A stretch of 64,000 nucleotides of DNA, from NCBI GenBank assembly GCA_022360015.1, contig JAKSDQ010000028.1, forward strand, positions 17,317 through 81,316, read 5' to 3'. Origin of the DNA: Cytophagales bacterium. Its GTDB lineage: Bacteria; Bacteroidota; Bacteroidia; Cytophagales; Cyclobacteriaceae. Below are positions 1 through 9,580 of this stretch, piece after piece; the first letter of the stretch is position 1, and each line of letters begins with the position of its first letter. Below the pieces are notes generated by a model that worked only from the letters and a program-made list of their open reading frames with translations, ran no database searches and was not told the DNA's origin. The translations under genes and the position numbers were made by a program.

Positions 1-3000
1 AGTATCGATGGGCTGTTTGAACGTTTTGATAACCGATCAAAATATCAAATAATGGTGAGCGGCTAGTATCACGTTCTAACGTTAGATCAGAAATCAGCGA
101 TTCAAAAGGATAATCTTGGTGCTCGTATGCATCAATAACGGACCGCCTTACTTTTGCCAATAGCCCAATGAATGTTTCGTTGGAGGCATCAAATATCGTT
201 CTGATCGCCAAAGTATTCAAATAACAACCAATTTGACCTTCTAAATCTTCATGTCGTCTATCAGCTATTGGGGTGCCTATGATAATATCATCCTGCCTGG
301 TGTATTTGAAGATAAGGATATTGATGGCAGTTAGCAATATCATAAACAAACTGGCTTCATTATCCCGACTAATCTCAATTAGATTTGATCTTATTTGCCT
401 ATTAATATAAAAACTCACTGAATTCCCCTTATATGATTGTTTTAAGGGGCGAGTAAAATCTAAGGGTAAGGTTAAAACCGGAATTTCGCCACTAAACTTA
501 TCTTTCCAGTATTTCTTATTAATTTCATTTTTTTCGCCTTCTAACTTATATTTTAGCCAGTGAATACAATCTTTGTACTGGATGTTCAATAGAGGTAAAG
601 GACTTTCTTTGCCATTGATAAAAGCGTTATATAATATGCTTAACTCCTTGATTAGAATATTAATTGACCAACCATCTGCAATCGTGTGATGAATTGCAAA
701 TAATAATATGCAAGTATGATCTTTCAATCTTAACAGTTTCACGCGAAGTAGTAAATCTGTGTTTAGGTCAAAAACCTGTTGGGCATTTTGGTTGGCAATA
801 GACCTGACAACATTGCAGGCATATTTATTTTGCTTTATATCAATGCATTCAATTTTGAAATTATCCTGATCAAATTTATTTAAGAATTGTTTCAGGGTTC
901 CATTAACAGTTCTAAACCGGGTACTTAAAATTTGGTGGCGTTTAATCAGTGCTCTGAATGATCTGCTAAGTATCTCAACATCTAAATGCCCTTCAAATTT
1001 GTAAGCCCACGATAAATTGTAAGCCTTTTGACTTTCTTCAAATTGACTGAGTACCCATAAACGCTTTTGTATATTAGAAGCCTCATAGAATTCCTGTTCT
1101 TCAATGGGCACTATGTGGTTTGAAGCTTCTTTATTCTGTCCTGACAGAAAAGAGCCAAGATCTCGTACACTAGGGTTTTCAAAAATATCCCTGATATGAA
1201 TCCGGACTTTCAGCTCTATCGCAATTTTACTGATCAATTGCATGGCTAATATTGAATTGCCGCCCATATCAAAAAAATTGGTTGTAACACCTAAATTTCG
1301 AGTTTCAAATACCTCATTCCATATAGATAATAACTTTTTCTCTTTGGGATTGATAGGTATTGAATTTTCATTATGAGTTCCCCCGTTTTGAAAAGGATCA
1401 GGGAGTGCGGAAAGATCTATCTTACCACCTGGATTTTTATTAAACCTTTCTACCTGAACAAAATAAGCAGGAATCATGTAGTGAGGCAGAACAGTAGCAA
1501 GTGATTTTCTAATATTCCGTATGTTTATAAGTTGGTTGCTTTCAATATAAGCAGCGAGAGATTTTTCATCATATCTTTCAACCACCCTTACTACCACATG
1601 TTGGGTCTTAAGATGTAAAATTATTTGTGCTTCGATCTCTCTAGGATCTATTCTATATCCGTTAATTTTTATATGAAAGTTCTTTCTGCCAATAAACTCA
1701 ATCTTTCCATCCTCGGTCCACTTGCCAATATCTCCGGTCCGGTAAAACCTACTTCCACGTGCCTCATTATTCTTTACAAATGAATTGTGAGTTTCCTCCA
1801 CTAAATTTATGTACCCATCGGCCAGACCTGACCCGGAAATACATATTTCACCAGGAAATCCAATTGGAACCGACTTTTGCTGTTCATCAAGAACATAAAT
1901 CTCATGATTTGGCAATGGATAACCTAAAATATTTGTCTCACTTGGTTGTTCGATTTTATTGTAGGTTACACATACCGTTGCCTCTGTGGGACCATAGGTA
2001 TTAAATAAATTAAGATTAAAAGTTAAGTTATCAAAATGTTCTGGTCTTAACGCTTCTCCTCCACTGATTAGCGTTCTTAAGGAGGTGAGTTTTTCCGGGT
2101 TTTTGTTTAATGAACTTATTATAAGTGGTGTTGTACTCAGTATGGTAGCCCTTTGTGATTGAATTACTTTTTGAAGCCCTTGAATATCTTTCCCTCCACC
2201 CTTTACTATTAAAAGTTGAGCACCCACAGTAAGCGCAGGAAAAATTTCTTCAATGCACAAGTCAAATGATAAGGATGATTGCTGCACTATACGATCATTT
2301 GAAGTCAATTCGAAATAGTTCTTGAAAGTCTGTATGTAATCGGTTAATGCATCATGTGAAATAATTACTCCTTTTGGCCAGCCGGTAGACCCCGATGTAT
2401 ATATTATGTATGCTGGCAAATTACCTTTAACATATATTCCGGGAGAAGTGGAATTGTAGGTATATATCTCTTCATTTGTCATATCACAGATCTCAATGAC
2501 TCTTATGGTTTGAGATAGTGATGTAATATTATCAGTCAGTAATAGGCCGGTATTGCTATCTTCAATCATGAAGTTAATTCGAATTTCAGGGAGGTCTGCA
2601 TCCAACATTACAATTGTTGCCCCGGTTTTTAAGAGAGCCAAAATTCCTATAATCATATTGTTAGATCGGCTAATTAAAATACCGCCCTTATCATCTCTCC
2701 TGATATTATATTTCTGAATTAAGTAGTTAGCTAACTGGCTTGATCTATAATGTAGTTCGTTATATGTGAGTGTAGAACTTTCATCAAACACAGCAACTTT
2801 GTCTGCAAATTCTAAAGCCATCTTCTCGAATTGCTCTATGAAGCTCGGAAGTGCAGAATAAGATACAATATTAGAATTATTGAATCGTGAAAGTAGCCAT
2901 TCCTCTTGTCCAGTCAACATAGAATATTCCGATATTAATTTGTTCGGGTCAACTAGAATAACTTCAAGTAAATACTGAAAGTGAGTCTTTAGTTTTTCAA

Positions 3001-6000
3001 TTTGTTTTACATCAAAAATGTCGGTATTAAAATTTATGTCTAATACCAGATTTTCATCTCTTTTTAAAAATTCAAACTGCAGGTCAATAATGCTGGTATC
3101 TGTTCTAACATCATAAGAAGAGACGGTGAGATCTTTACTTATCTCCCCAAAATTGAACGAATGATCAAAGTTCTGGAATAGTAAAAGAGTATTAAATGAT
3201 GACCCAACAGAATCATGAAATTTTGACTTTAAATCTTCTATTAACAAATCGAAGGGATAAAATTGATGCCCGTACGCAGCTACAATTTTATCTCTCACCT
3301 TCTTTAGGAAAGTAAGAAATTTGTCACCTGGGGAGACCGTCTGCCTAATCGGTAAGGTATTTACAAAATACCCCAATTGGTCCTCAACTAGCCGATTATC
3401 ACGTCCAGCTGTGTTGATTTCAATTATAATATCTGTCTGCCCGGAATACTTATGTAAGAGTACCTGAATTGCAGCTGTTAAAACTATAAATACCGTAATT
3501 TCATTGGCTTCACAAAATTCATCTATCAACTTTGTGAGTTCTGCCGTAAAAACCAAATCGACATGATCACCATTAAATGTCAGTCCTGATTTTTTTCTAT
3601 TGGAAATTGATAAATTCAAGGCCTCAAACTCATCGTTGAACTCTTGAAGCCAAAGTTCTTTATGCTTTTTTGACACTTCAGAAGAAACATTCTGAACTTG
3701 CCATACTGCGTAGTCCTTATATTGCAACCGTGGATTTTGATCAGGATAGTCTTCATTCAAATGGTAATGGCGATACAACCTTTGAATCCTTTTAATCATT
3801 ACCCCGGCAGACCACCCATCAAAAACAATATGATGGACGACAACCAAAAGTAAGTTTCTAAAATCACTGACCTGAAAAATATATACCTTTATTGGTAGAT
3901 TATTTTCTAAATCAAATGATTTTTTGACAATCAATTTTGCTCTCTCCCTAGCGATTGACTCTGGTTCGGGAGTATTTCTTAAGTCAGTCTTTTCAATTTG
4001 GAACGAAAAAGAAACATTTGGTAAAACGCTCTGTCTCACCGTCTCGCCAACTTGTCGAAATGTTGTTCTAAGGATCTCATATTCTTCAATTAGTTTGAAA
4101 AAGGACATTTCTAACGCCGACACATTCAAATCTCCATCTATAAAGCAGGCATTGGATAAGTTAAAAGCATACTGTTGGTCAACATAATTGTGTAATAGAA
4201 AAAATTTGTTTTGCGCATACGTTACCGGGTAATGCTCCTGTTCTTCAATGGAAGTAATATTAAATTGATTACTTTTGATTCCAGTGTGGATATGTTGAGC
4301 TAATTCTAAGATCGTAGGAAACCTGAAGAGATCGCTTAAAAATAAATCCGTTTTGTACTTTTCCTGAATGCGATTAAATAACCTAGTGGTTTTTATACTA
4401 TCAAGCCCTATGCTTAACAAGTTGTGGGCAACATTTATATCTTTAGACTCAGTAAATTGATTAAGCAGTTGGAGTATATGTTTTTCAATGTTTCTTAGAC
4501 CACTATTTTCGCCCTGAATCGAAGAAAATTGTAATTCTTTTAATATATCCTCATAATATGCATTTTTATAGTTCTCAAGTAATTTGAAATTTTGGATTTT
4601 ACCACTTGTTGTTTTAGGCACTTTTTTTATAGGTACTACATCTTTAACGTTAAGTGCCAAACTCTCATAAACTATGTCCTTGACCAATTTAACATATTTT
4701 GCAAATTTCTTTGTTGCACCCCTGTGTTGCAGAAATATTATGATTTCTTCTGATCCTGTCAATTCATTTTTATAACCTAATGCCACGACCTTCCCTATGG
4801 CAAATTCTCTTATGTTTGAACAGATCAGATTTTCTATGTCACTTGGATAATAATTTTGTCCATTTATTATTATTATATTCTTTTTCCTACCTACAACTAC
4901 AATTTTATTTTCGAATAAAAAACCCACATCGCCTGTTTTAAGCCAACCATCTGGTGAAAAAGTATCTTCTGTAAGTGATTGATTATTGTAGTATCCTTGA
5001 GTTACATTATATCCTTTTATTTGTATTTCACCTACAACTTGGGCCTCAAAAGGATTATTATCTTCATCACAAATTCTAACTTTACAATTTGATATAGGGC
5101 TTCCGACTTCCAATACTTTAGTGCTATGAGGACTTGTATCAGCAATAATTCTAATCTTATCACCTAAATTCAATCGAGATTTATCAAGGCTGTGGCATGT
5201 CAGATTATCGGAGGCTTTACGAATTGAAACAGCCACTGAAGCTTCTGCCAATCCGTAGCATGGGAAAAGACAGTCATTTCTTAATCGATAAATTCTAAAC
5301 TGTTCCAAAAATTTTTTAAGAATACTTTGAGAAATCAACTCAGCCCCTATATAGATCATTCGGACACAAGATAAATCCCATTGATATTTTTGGCCAGAAC
5401 TTAGAAAAGACATTAAATAGTTAAGCCCAAAATTGGGTGAATACAATAGAGTCGACCTGTGTCTTGTTGTCAAGTCAAACCAAAGAGAAGGACGCTTTAT
5501 GAACAGGCTTGTAGGTATTAGAATTTGATTGATCCCAGCCACCAGCCCGGTTAAGTGGACCCCAATTAAACCCATATCGTGAGTTAATGGCATCCAGCTT
5601 AACATGGAATCACGAGTATTAATATTGGAATGTGTTATTATATCATGGGTATTATAACTCAAATTCTGGTGTGTTAAGATTATCCCTTTTGGATGTCCTG
5701 TTGAGCCAGACGAATACTGAATATACGCAATATCGTTGGGAAGAATATTAATATTTCCTATCTCACCCTCATATTTTGAAAACTCATTTAGATCAACCCT
5801 TTTGGACTCTATTTCCAAGAAATTGCTGACTGAACGTTTAGCAAAGTAGTTCCTTACTTTGTCAAACAATGTGTCCTCACAAATTAGAAATGGGTTATTT
5901 AGTGTCAACCAAATTTTGTAAAACTTGGAAATATATTCATCCTCTCCCCTTGCCGATAAAGGCACCGGAATTATCCCGCCTAAGATGCATGCCCAAAAAG

Positions 6001-6214
6001 TTACGATAAAAGATTCTTGATCACTAAAGTATAAAACCAGTTCATCATTCTTTTTAATCCCAATTTTGTAAAAGTAAGAGCAGGTATCTCTAGCCTTTGT
6101 GTACAGGGAACAATAGCTAACAAAATCTTCTGACTTTGAATCCCTTAAAAACAATATTCCTTTATCTTTAATATGACTTACGGAATACAATGAGTCAATA
6201 AGGGTAGCCCCCAT
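1..6214 (-). CDS. Nonribosomal peptide synthetase, FAAL-T-C-A-T-C, 3' end beyond window
   Basis: The frame is open from ATG at 6214 to the left edge (about 2,071 codons, no stop), so the C-terminus is missing. The N-terminal adenylating domain has SSGSTGHPKG near residue 170 and YGLAEAS in place of the amino-acid-type YGPTEA, which fits a fatty acyl-AMP ligase loading domain. A carrier domain follows with GLDSIK (Ser606). A condensation domain has HHIVFDG at 794-800. An amino-acid adenylation domain has TSGSTGWPKG from 1273, then YGPTEA and YRTGD. A second carrier has GGNSI (Ser1654), and a second condensation domain has HHTIADG near 1842. Inferred role: activate a fatty acid, load it on the first carrier and condense it with amino acids. 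By eye against GrsA the A-domain pocket reads roughly D-L-E-S-I-G-T-V-C, which I cannot assign. It is the last visible gene of the operon, about 90 bp after the Roco gene. Confidence 0.93.
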   Translation of the reverse strand, partial: MGATLIDSLYSVSHIKDKGILFLRDSKSEDFVSYCSLYTKARDTCSYFYKIGIKKNDELVLYFSDQESFIVTFWACILGGIIPVPLSARGEDEYISKFYKIWLTLNNPFLICEDTLFDKVRNYFAKRSVSNFLEIESKRVDLNEFSKYEGEIGNINILPNDIAYIQYSSGSTGHPKGIILTHQNLSYNTHDIITHSNINTRDSMLSWMPLTHDMGLIGVHLTGLVAGINQILIPTSLFIKRPSLWFDLTTRHRSTLLYSPNFGLNYLMSFLSSGQKYQWDLSCVRMIYIGAELISQSILKKFLEQFRIYRLRNDCLFPCYGLAEASVAVSIRKASDNLTCHSLDKSRLNLGDKIRIIADTSPHSTKVLEVGSPISNCKVRICDEDNNPFEAQVVGEIQIKGYNVTQGYYNNQSLTEDTFSPDGWLKTGDVGFLFENKIVVVGRKKNIIIINGQNYYPSDIENLICSNIREFAIGKVVALGYKNELTGSEEIIIFLQHRGATKKFAKYVKLVKDIVYESLALNVKDVVPIKKVPKTTSGKIQNFKLLENYKNAYYEDILKELQFSSIQGENSGLRNIEKHILQLLNQFTESKDINVAHNLLSIGLDSIKTTRLFNRIQEKYKTDLFLSDLFRFPTILELAQHIHTGIKSNQFNITSIEEQEHYPVTYAQNKFFLLHNYVDQQYAFNLSNACFIDGDLNVSALEMSFFKLIEEYEILRTTFRQVGETVRQSVLPNVSFSFQIEKTDLRNTPEPESIARERAKLIVKKSFDLENNLPIKVYIFQVSDFRNLLLVVVHHIVFDGWSAGVMIKRIQRLYRHYHLNEDYPDQNPRLQYKDYAVWQVQNVSSEVSKKHKELWLQEFNDEFEALNLSISNRKKSGLTFNGDHVDLVFTAELTKLIDEFCEANEITVFIVLTAAIQVLLHKYSGQTDIIIEINTAGRDNRLVEDQLGYFVNTLPIRQTVSPGDKFLTFLKKVRDKIVAAYGHQFYPFDLLIEDLKSKFHDSVGSSFNTLLLFQNFDHSFNFGEISKDLTVSSYDVRTDTSIIDLQFEFLKRDENLVLDINFNTDIFDVKQIEKLKTHFQYLLEVILVDPNKLISEYSMLTGQEEWLLSRFNNSNIVSYSALPSFIEQFEKMALEFADKVAVFDESSTLTYNELHYRSSQLANYLIQKYNIRRDDKGGILISRSNNMIIGILALLKTGATIVMLDADLPEIRINFMIEDSNTGLLLTDNITSLSQTIRVIEICDMTNEEIYTYNSTSPGIYVKGNLPAYIIYTSGSTGWPKGVIISHDALTDYIQTFKNYFELTSNDRIVQQSSLSFDLCIEEIFPALTVGAQLLIVKGGGKDIQGLQKVIQSQRATILSTTPLIISSLNKNPEKLTSLRTLISGGEALRPEHFDNLTFNLNLFNTYGPTEATVCVTYNKIEQPSETNILGYPLPNHEIYVLDEQQKSVPIGFPGEICISGSGLADGYINLVEETHNSFVKNNEARGSRFYRTGDIGKWTEDGKIEFIGRKNFHIKINGYRIDPREIEAQIILHLKTQHVVVRVVERYDEKSLAAYIESNQLINIRNIRKSLATVLPHYMIPAYFVQVERFNKNPGGKIDLSALPDPFQNGGTHNENSIPINPKEKKLLSIWNEVFETRNLGVTTNFFDMGGNSILAMQLISKIAIELKVRIHIRDIFENPSVRDLGSFLSGQNKEASNHIVPIEEQEFYEASNIQKRLWVLSQFEESQKAYNLSWAYKFEGHLDVEILSRSFRALIKRHQILSTRFRTVNGTLKQFLNKFDQDNFKIECIDIKQNKYACNVVRSIANQNAQQVFDLNTDLLLRVKLLRLKDHTCILLFAIHHTIADGWSINILIKELSILYNAFINGKESPLPLLNIQYKDCIHWLKYKLEGEKNEINKKYWKDKFSGEIPVLTLPLDFTRPLKQSYKGNSVSFYINRQIRSNLIEISRDNEASLFMILLTAINILIFKYTRQDDIIIGTPIADRRHEDLEGQIGCYLNTLAIRTIFDASNETFIGLLAKVRRSVIDAYEHQDYPFESLISDLTLERDTSRSPLFDILIGYQNVQTAHRY

Positions 6215-6304
6215 GCCATTTCTTTTCGGCTTCAATGGATCAATCTTTAAATATTATATTTTGTTGGTCAGGTAGCTTTGGGGAAGCTAGATGATGAGTT
6301 TCAA

Positions 6305-8596
6305 CTATAAGACATTCATCAATGAAGCTAAGCTCACTTCAGCTCCACTTTTAGGGCAACTTATATGTTGATTCCCTACATAATAGAGTTTTTTTGTATA
6401 GTCATAGCTATATACTGCCGGTTCATTATCCTCCAAACAGTTTCTACAATTGCAGATTAATTGTGTTTCGATGGTAATATTGGAAAACAGAATACTACCT
6501 TGGATTTGGTAGAGAAGGTCCTGAATTCTTTCGACTACAAAATCTAGCATTGTTATGGAGTGTTTTCCGTTGACTCGAACCAAAATACTCTTATTTCGCC
6601 AGTCTTCAATTAAGTGTGCATAAGTATCCATGTGATGGAAAACGACCTCTGTATTCCAACATAAATTTTGAAATATTTTGTGGTGATTGACCACAGCTAA
6701 CTGCGAAATTATGTCTGCAGGTAGAACCGAATCAAAACAAACCTTTGCCGACAGGCTATTAGCAGATCTTTTATCGATGGAATAAGATGGTAATTCTTTT
6801 ATAGATAAAGAAGGAACTCTATAAATGGTTTTATTATCTTCTTTTACCTTGTAAAACAAGCGTAAGGCTTTCATAACCTCCATAAGTTTATTAAAATCAT
6901 CTTGATTATAATTTGCCCATATAGAGAGGATATCTTCGCTGGAAAATTCACCTCCATTGTTTTTGGTTTTGCTGAACCCTAAAATATCATACGCTGCCTT
7001 TCTAACCCAATTAGGTTTTAAAATAACCATTTTCTTTAATGCGAGAATCTTGGGAAAATATAGAACACTACCAATTGAACTTAAATAATTAATCCATACC
7101 ACGCCGTCCTTCTCTGACACCCCATAGGCGGCGCAAACATCCATGTATTCTGCAAAACTAATATAATCCTTATCAAGTGAGTCCAGATGCTCCTTCACCT
7201 TTATCCAACTGATGTTAAATGGTATCCCTAAAATACCTAAAACCTTTAGGTTTGCCTCTATCAAATCCTTTAGATACTCCAGTCCATCGCCAGTTTTACA
7301 ACTAACATCAACAAAGTCGATTACATTAGAGAATTTCCGCTGCATTTGATACTTTGACCATTCACCTACTTTAATATCGCTCTTGGTATGTACAAATATT
7401 ACGGGGCATTTTATGCCTACATTTGAGCTAAAAAGATTAATAAAATTGAGCCAATATTCGAACCCTACATATCTGTCTTCTTTGTGTATATGTTCGTCTT
7501 CTGGTTCTGTTACAAATAAATATAAAGAATTTCTACTACAAAAGAACTGTTGAATCGCTCTATACTCTCCTTGCCCTCCAAAGTCCCAAATATTTAGATC
7601 ACAATTTTCATCATTCCTAAATTTAAAACCCCACTTTCTAACGTCTAAGCCAGTTGTGCTTTTGTGATTGGTTAATTTATAGTTACGATTAATAAGGTTC
7701 TCTTTAAGGGTTGTTTTTCCTACCTGACCGTTACCGATAAGAATTAATTTGGCCTCAAAAAGTTTTCCGATTTTGGAAGGATCCTGGACACTTTTGAACC
7801 ACTGCTTTATGGCCTCAACACCTTGCTCACAAATTTCTAATGGTGGCACGGTTAGAGGGTTGCCCGTCGTATGTATAACCTTCAGATTGCTTAATTTTGT
7901 TATTTCAACCGGTAGGCATTGAATATCATTGTACTCCAGGTGCAATTCCCTTAGGTTGTTTAAATCACCTATCTGACGGGGTAATTCTTTTAATCCATTT
8001 CTATTAAGATATAATTCTTGTAGGTTTTTCAAACCGCCGATTTTTGTTGAGAGCGATTCCAGGCCATTGTTATTCAACCGTAATTCTACAAGTTGATCTA
8101 AATCGTAAATAGACTCAGGTAGCGAAATAATTTCGTTATCACTCATGTACAATTTCTTAAGATTTCGAAGATTGTTAATATGAGCAGAGATTACTCGAAG
8201 CCGATTGTTATTAAGATGAAGTCTTTGAAGGTTAAACAGTGAACAAATTACTGAGGGAAATTCATCAAATTCATTTTGCGCCAACACCAAAGTATCAAGC
8301 CTTTCAAGAAAAGCCATTTCTGGAGGAAGACTATGCAATTTGTTACTTTCTAAATACAATGCCACCAAATTCTTTAGCCGTTTGATTTCAGACGGAATAT
8401 TGGCAATGGTATTTCTTGAACCTGGAAAAAACTGTGTAAATAGCCCGCCTAGTTTTAGTATCCTTAGATTAGTCAGACCAAAAACCTCTTCCGGAAAGTA
8501 ATTTAAATTGGCATCTGCAATATCTAAATAATCTCTATTTTTTGATCTCGCTTCTTCAATCTTGTTTTTGGCCTTGCTTGAATTATTTCTTAGCAT
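6305..8596 (-). CDS. LRR-Roc-COR GTPase (bacterial Roco protein)
   Basis: 763 residues. About ten leucine-rich repeats span roughly residues 25-250, with the repeated pattern LxxLxxLxLxxNxLxxLPxxI. The Roc GTPase domain follows: P-loop GNGQVGKT at 288-295, G3 DFGGQ at 338-342, G4 HTKSD at 403-407 and a VSCKTGDGL segment. The G4 box has HTKSD where canonical GTPases have NKxD, as in many Roco proteins. The rest (about 460-650) fits a COR dimerisation domain, with a Cys-containing tail (CNCRNC) near the C-terminus. Roco proteins are GTPases that dimerise through COR and act in signalling; bacterial members have no settled role. It lies same-strand between small unknown genes and the NRPS, suggesting cotranscription. 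A role in regulation, self-protection or scaffolding is speculation. Confidence 0.92.
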   Translation of the reverse strand: MLRNNSSKAKNKIEEARSKNRDYLDIADANLNYFPEEVFGLTNLRILKLGGLFTQFFPGSRNTIANIPSEIKRLKNLVALYLESNKLHSLPPEMAFLERLDTLVLAQNEFDEFPSVICSLFNLQRLHLNNNRLRVISAHINNLRNLKKLYMSDNEIISLPESIYDLDQLVELRLNNNGLESLSTKIGGLKNLQELYLNRNGLKELPRQIGDLNNLRELHLEYNDIQCLPVEITKLSNLKVIHTTGNPLTVPPLEICEQGVEAIKQWFKSVQDPSKIGKLFEAKLILIGNGQVGKTTLKENLINRNYKLTNHKSTTGLDVRKWGFKFRNDENCDLNIWDFGGQGEYRAIQQFFCSRNSLYLFVTEPEDEHIHKEDRYVGFEYWLNFINLFSSNVGIKCPVIFVHTKSDIKVGEWSKYQMQRKFSNVIDFVDVSCKTGDGLEYLKDLIEANLKVLGILGIPFNISWIKVKEHLDSLDKDYISFAEYMDVCAAYGVSEKDGVVWINYLSSIGSVLYFPKILALKKMVILKPNWVRKAAYDILGFSKTKNNGGEFSSEDILSIWANYNQDDFNKLMEVMKALRLFYKVKEDNKTIYRVPSLSIKELPSYSIDKRSANSLSAKVCFDSVLPADIISQLAVVNHHKIFQNLCWNTEVVFHHMDTYAHLIEDWRNKSILVRVNGKHSITMLDFVVERIQDLLYQIQGSILFSNITIETQLICNCRNCLEDNEPAVYSYDYTKKLYYVGNQHISCPKSGAEVSLASLMNVL

Positions 8597-8647
8597 TTAC
8601 ATGTTAGTCATTTAGACTATTATAACTTCGTTACCGTCAAAAAGGAA

Positions 8648-9049
8648 TCAATGTATTTCATTTAACATTTCATTGCATTCCGGCTTGTATTTATCTTGCC
8701 AATGTAATTTTGCCTTTTCTCTCTGTTCTTCTCCTGAATCCTCTAAAACTTTATAAATTAACGATTTTATCTTTATAGATTGCATAAATTGCCGTAAACA
8801 ATCATGTGATTCCGAAGAATCAAAATGCTTCATTATGCTCTCTTTTAGATTGGACGTAACTCCAACAAATCTTGGATTTACAGGTTGCCCATTTACTCTT
8901 CCACAAATTGCATAAACGGCAGCTTGTTCCGGAAGTTCGTTTAAATTATCAAGCTCATCAAGATTGTTATCTTTTTTGTAAAGAACAACGTATTTAATCT
9001 CAACGTCATCCGATAACTGAATATAGTTATGATCTTTGTTCATGATCAA
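8648..9049 (-). CDS. Small protein with degenerate GIY-YIG-like core
   Basis: 133 residues. The central stretch AAVYAICGRVNG...RFVGVTSNL..SIMKHF has the layout of a GIY-YIG nuclease core: an aliphatic-x-Tyr strand, a short hairpin, an (R/Y)-(F/I)-(V/I)-G strand, and a helix ending in His-Phe. The usual catalytic Arg in the following helix appears as Lys or Glu, so activity is doubtful. A Glu/Trp-rich C-terminal helix follows (EEQREKAKLHWQDKY). It sits 52 bp upstream of the Roco gene on the same strand. The fold assignment is pattern recognition only; it could be an unrelated conserved small protein of this operon. Confidence 0.6.
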   Translation of the reverse strand: MIMNKDHNYIQLSDDVEIKYVVLYKKDNNLDELDNLNELPEQAAVYAICGRVNGQPVNPRFVGVTSNLKESIMKHFDSSESHDCLRQFMQSIKIKSLIYKVLEDSGEEQREKAKLHWQDKYKPECNEMLNEIH

Positions 9050-9176
9050 AATTATTTTATTTTTAAATTATATTTACTATTAGTTTTTTGTGTAAAACTT
9101 AATTCTAATTCTTTCAAAAAATTATAAATTGGTTATTCAAACGAAAATGTTTGATCAATTCTCTGATTGAGGAAAT

Positions 9177-9524
9177 TTATCCATTTCCCACGATCTCATT
9201 GTATTGTTCTTCCTCTATTGGCTCCAAATAACCCTCTCCTTCCAAGGAATTCAAATCAATATCTGCCACACATTTCACATTTTCATAATTCAACTTTACC
9301 CCACCCTCAAAATGTGCTGTCCCTGAACCTTTCTCAAAATCACAACCGGTAAAATCACAATTTTTACTATCCAGTTTTATTCCCAATTCAGTACCTGTTT
9401 CTTTAAATAAAATGTGCAGATAGCCTATTTCAATTCTCTCTTTTAAAGTAATTGCCTTTGTTTCAGGACGGTTGGCTTGAACCTGACGCTTTCCATCAGA
9501 AAGCCGTTTTACTAAGTCATTCAT
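9177..9524 (-). CDS. Hypothetical protein in NRPS operon
   Basis: 115 residues, not recognised. There is no signal peptide or membrane segment. The N-terminal half looks helical (KETKAITLKERIEIGYLHILF-type composition). The second half has short beta-like segments and a pair of close Cys residues in NCDFTGCDFEKG. It is acidic at the C-terminus. It lies between the carbamoyltransferase (57 bp upstream) and the GIY-YIG-like gene on the same strand. It does not show the conserved Trp pattern of MbtH proteins, so I do not call it an NRPS chaperone. Confidence 0.6.
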   Translation of the reverse strand: MNDLVKRLSDGKRQVQANRPETKAITLKERIEIGYLHILFKETGTELGIKLDSKNCDFTGCDFEKGSGTAHFEGGVKLNYENVKCVADIDLNSLEGEGYLEPIEEEQYNEIVGNG

Positions 9525-9580
9525 AATTTTAGTATTTATTGATTAGAGTAATAAAATCATATAATAAAGTTTTACAACCA

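Noticed and set aside
9177..9524. MbtH-like NRPS chaperone
   Set aside because: Length is longer than MbtH and the conserved Trp-containing pattern is absent.
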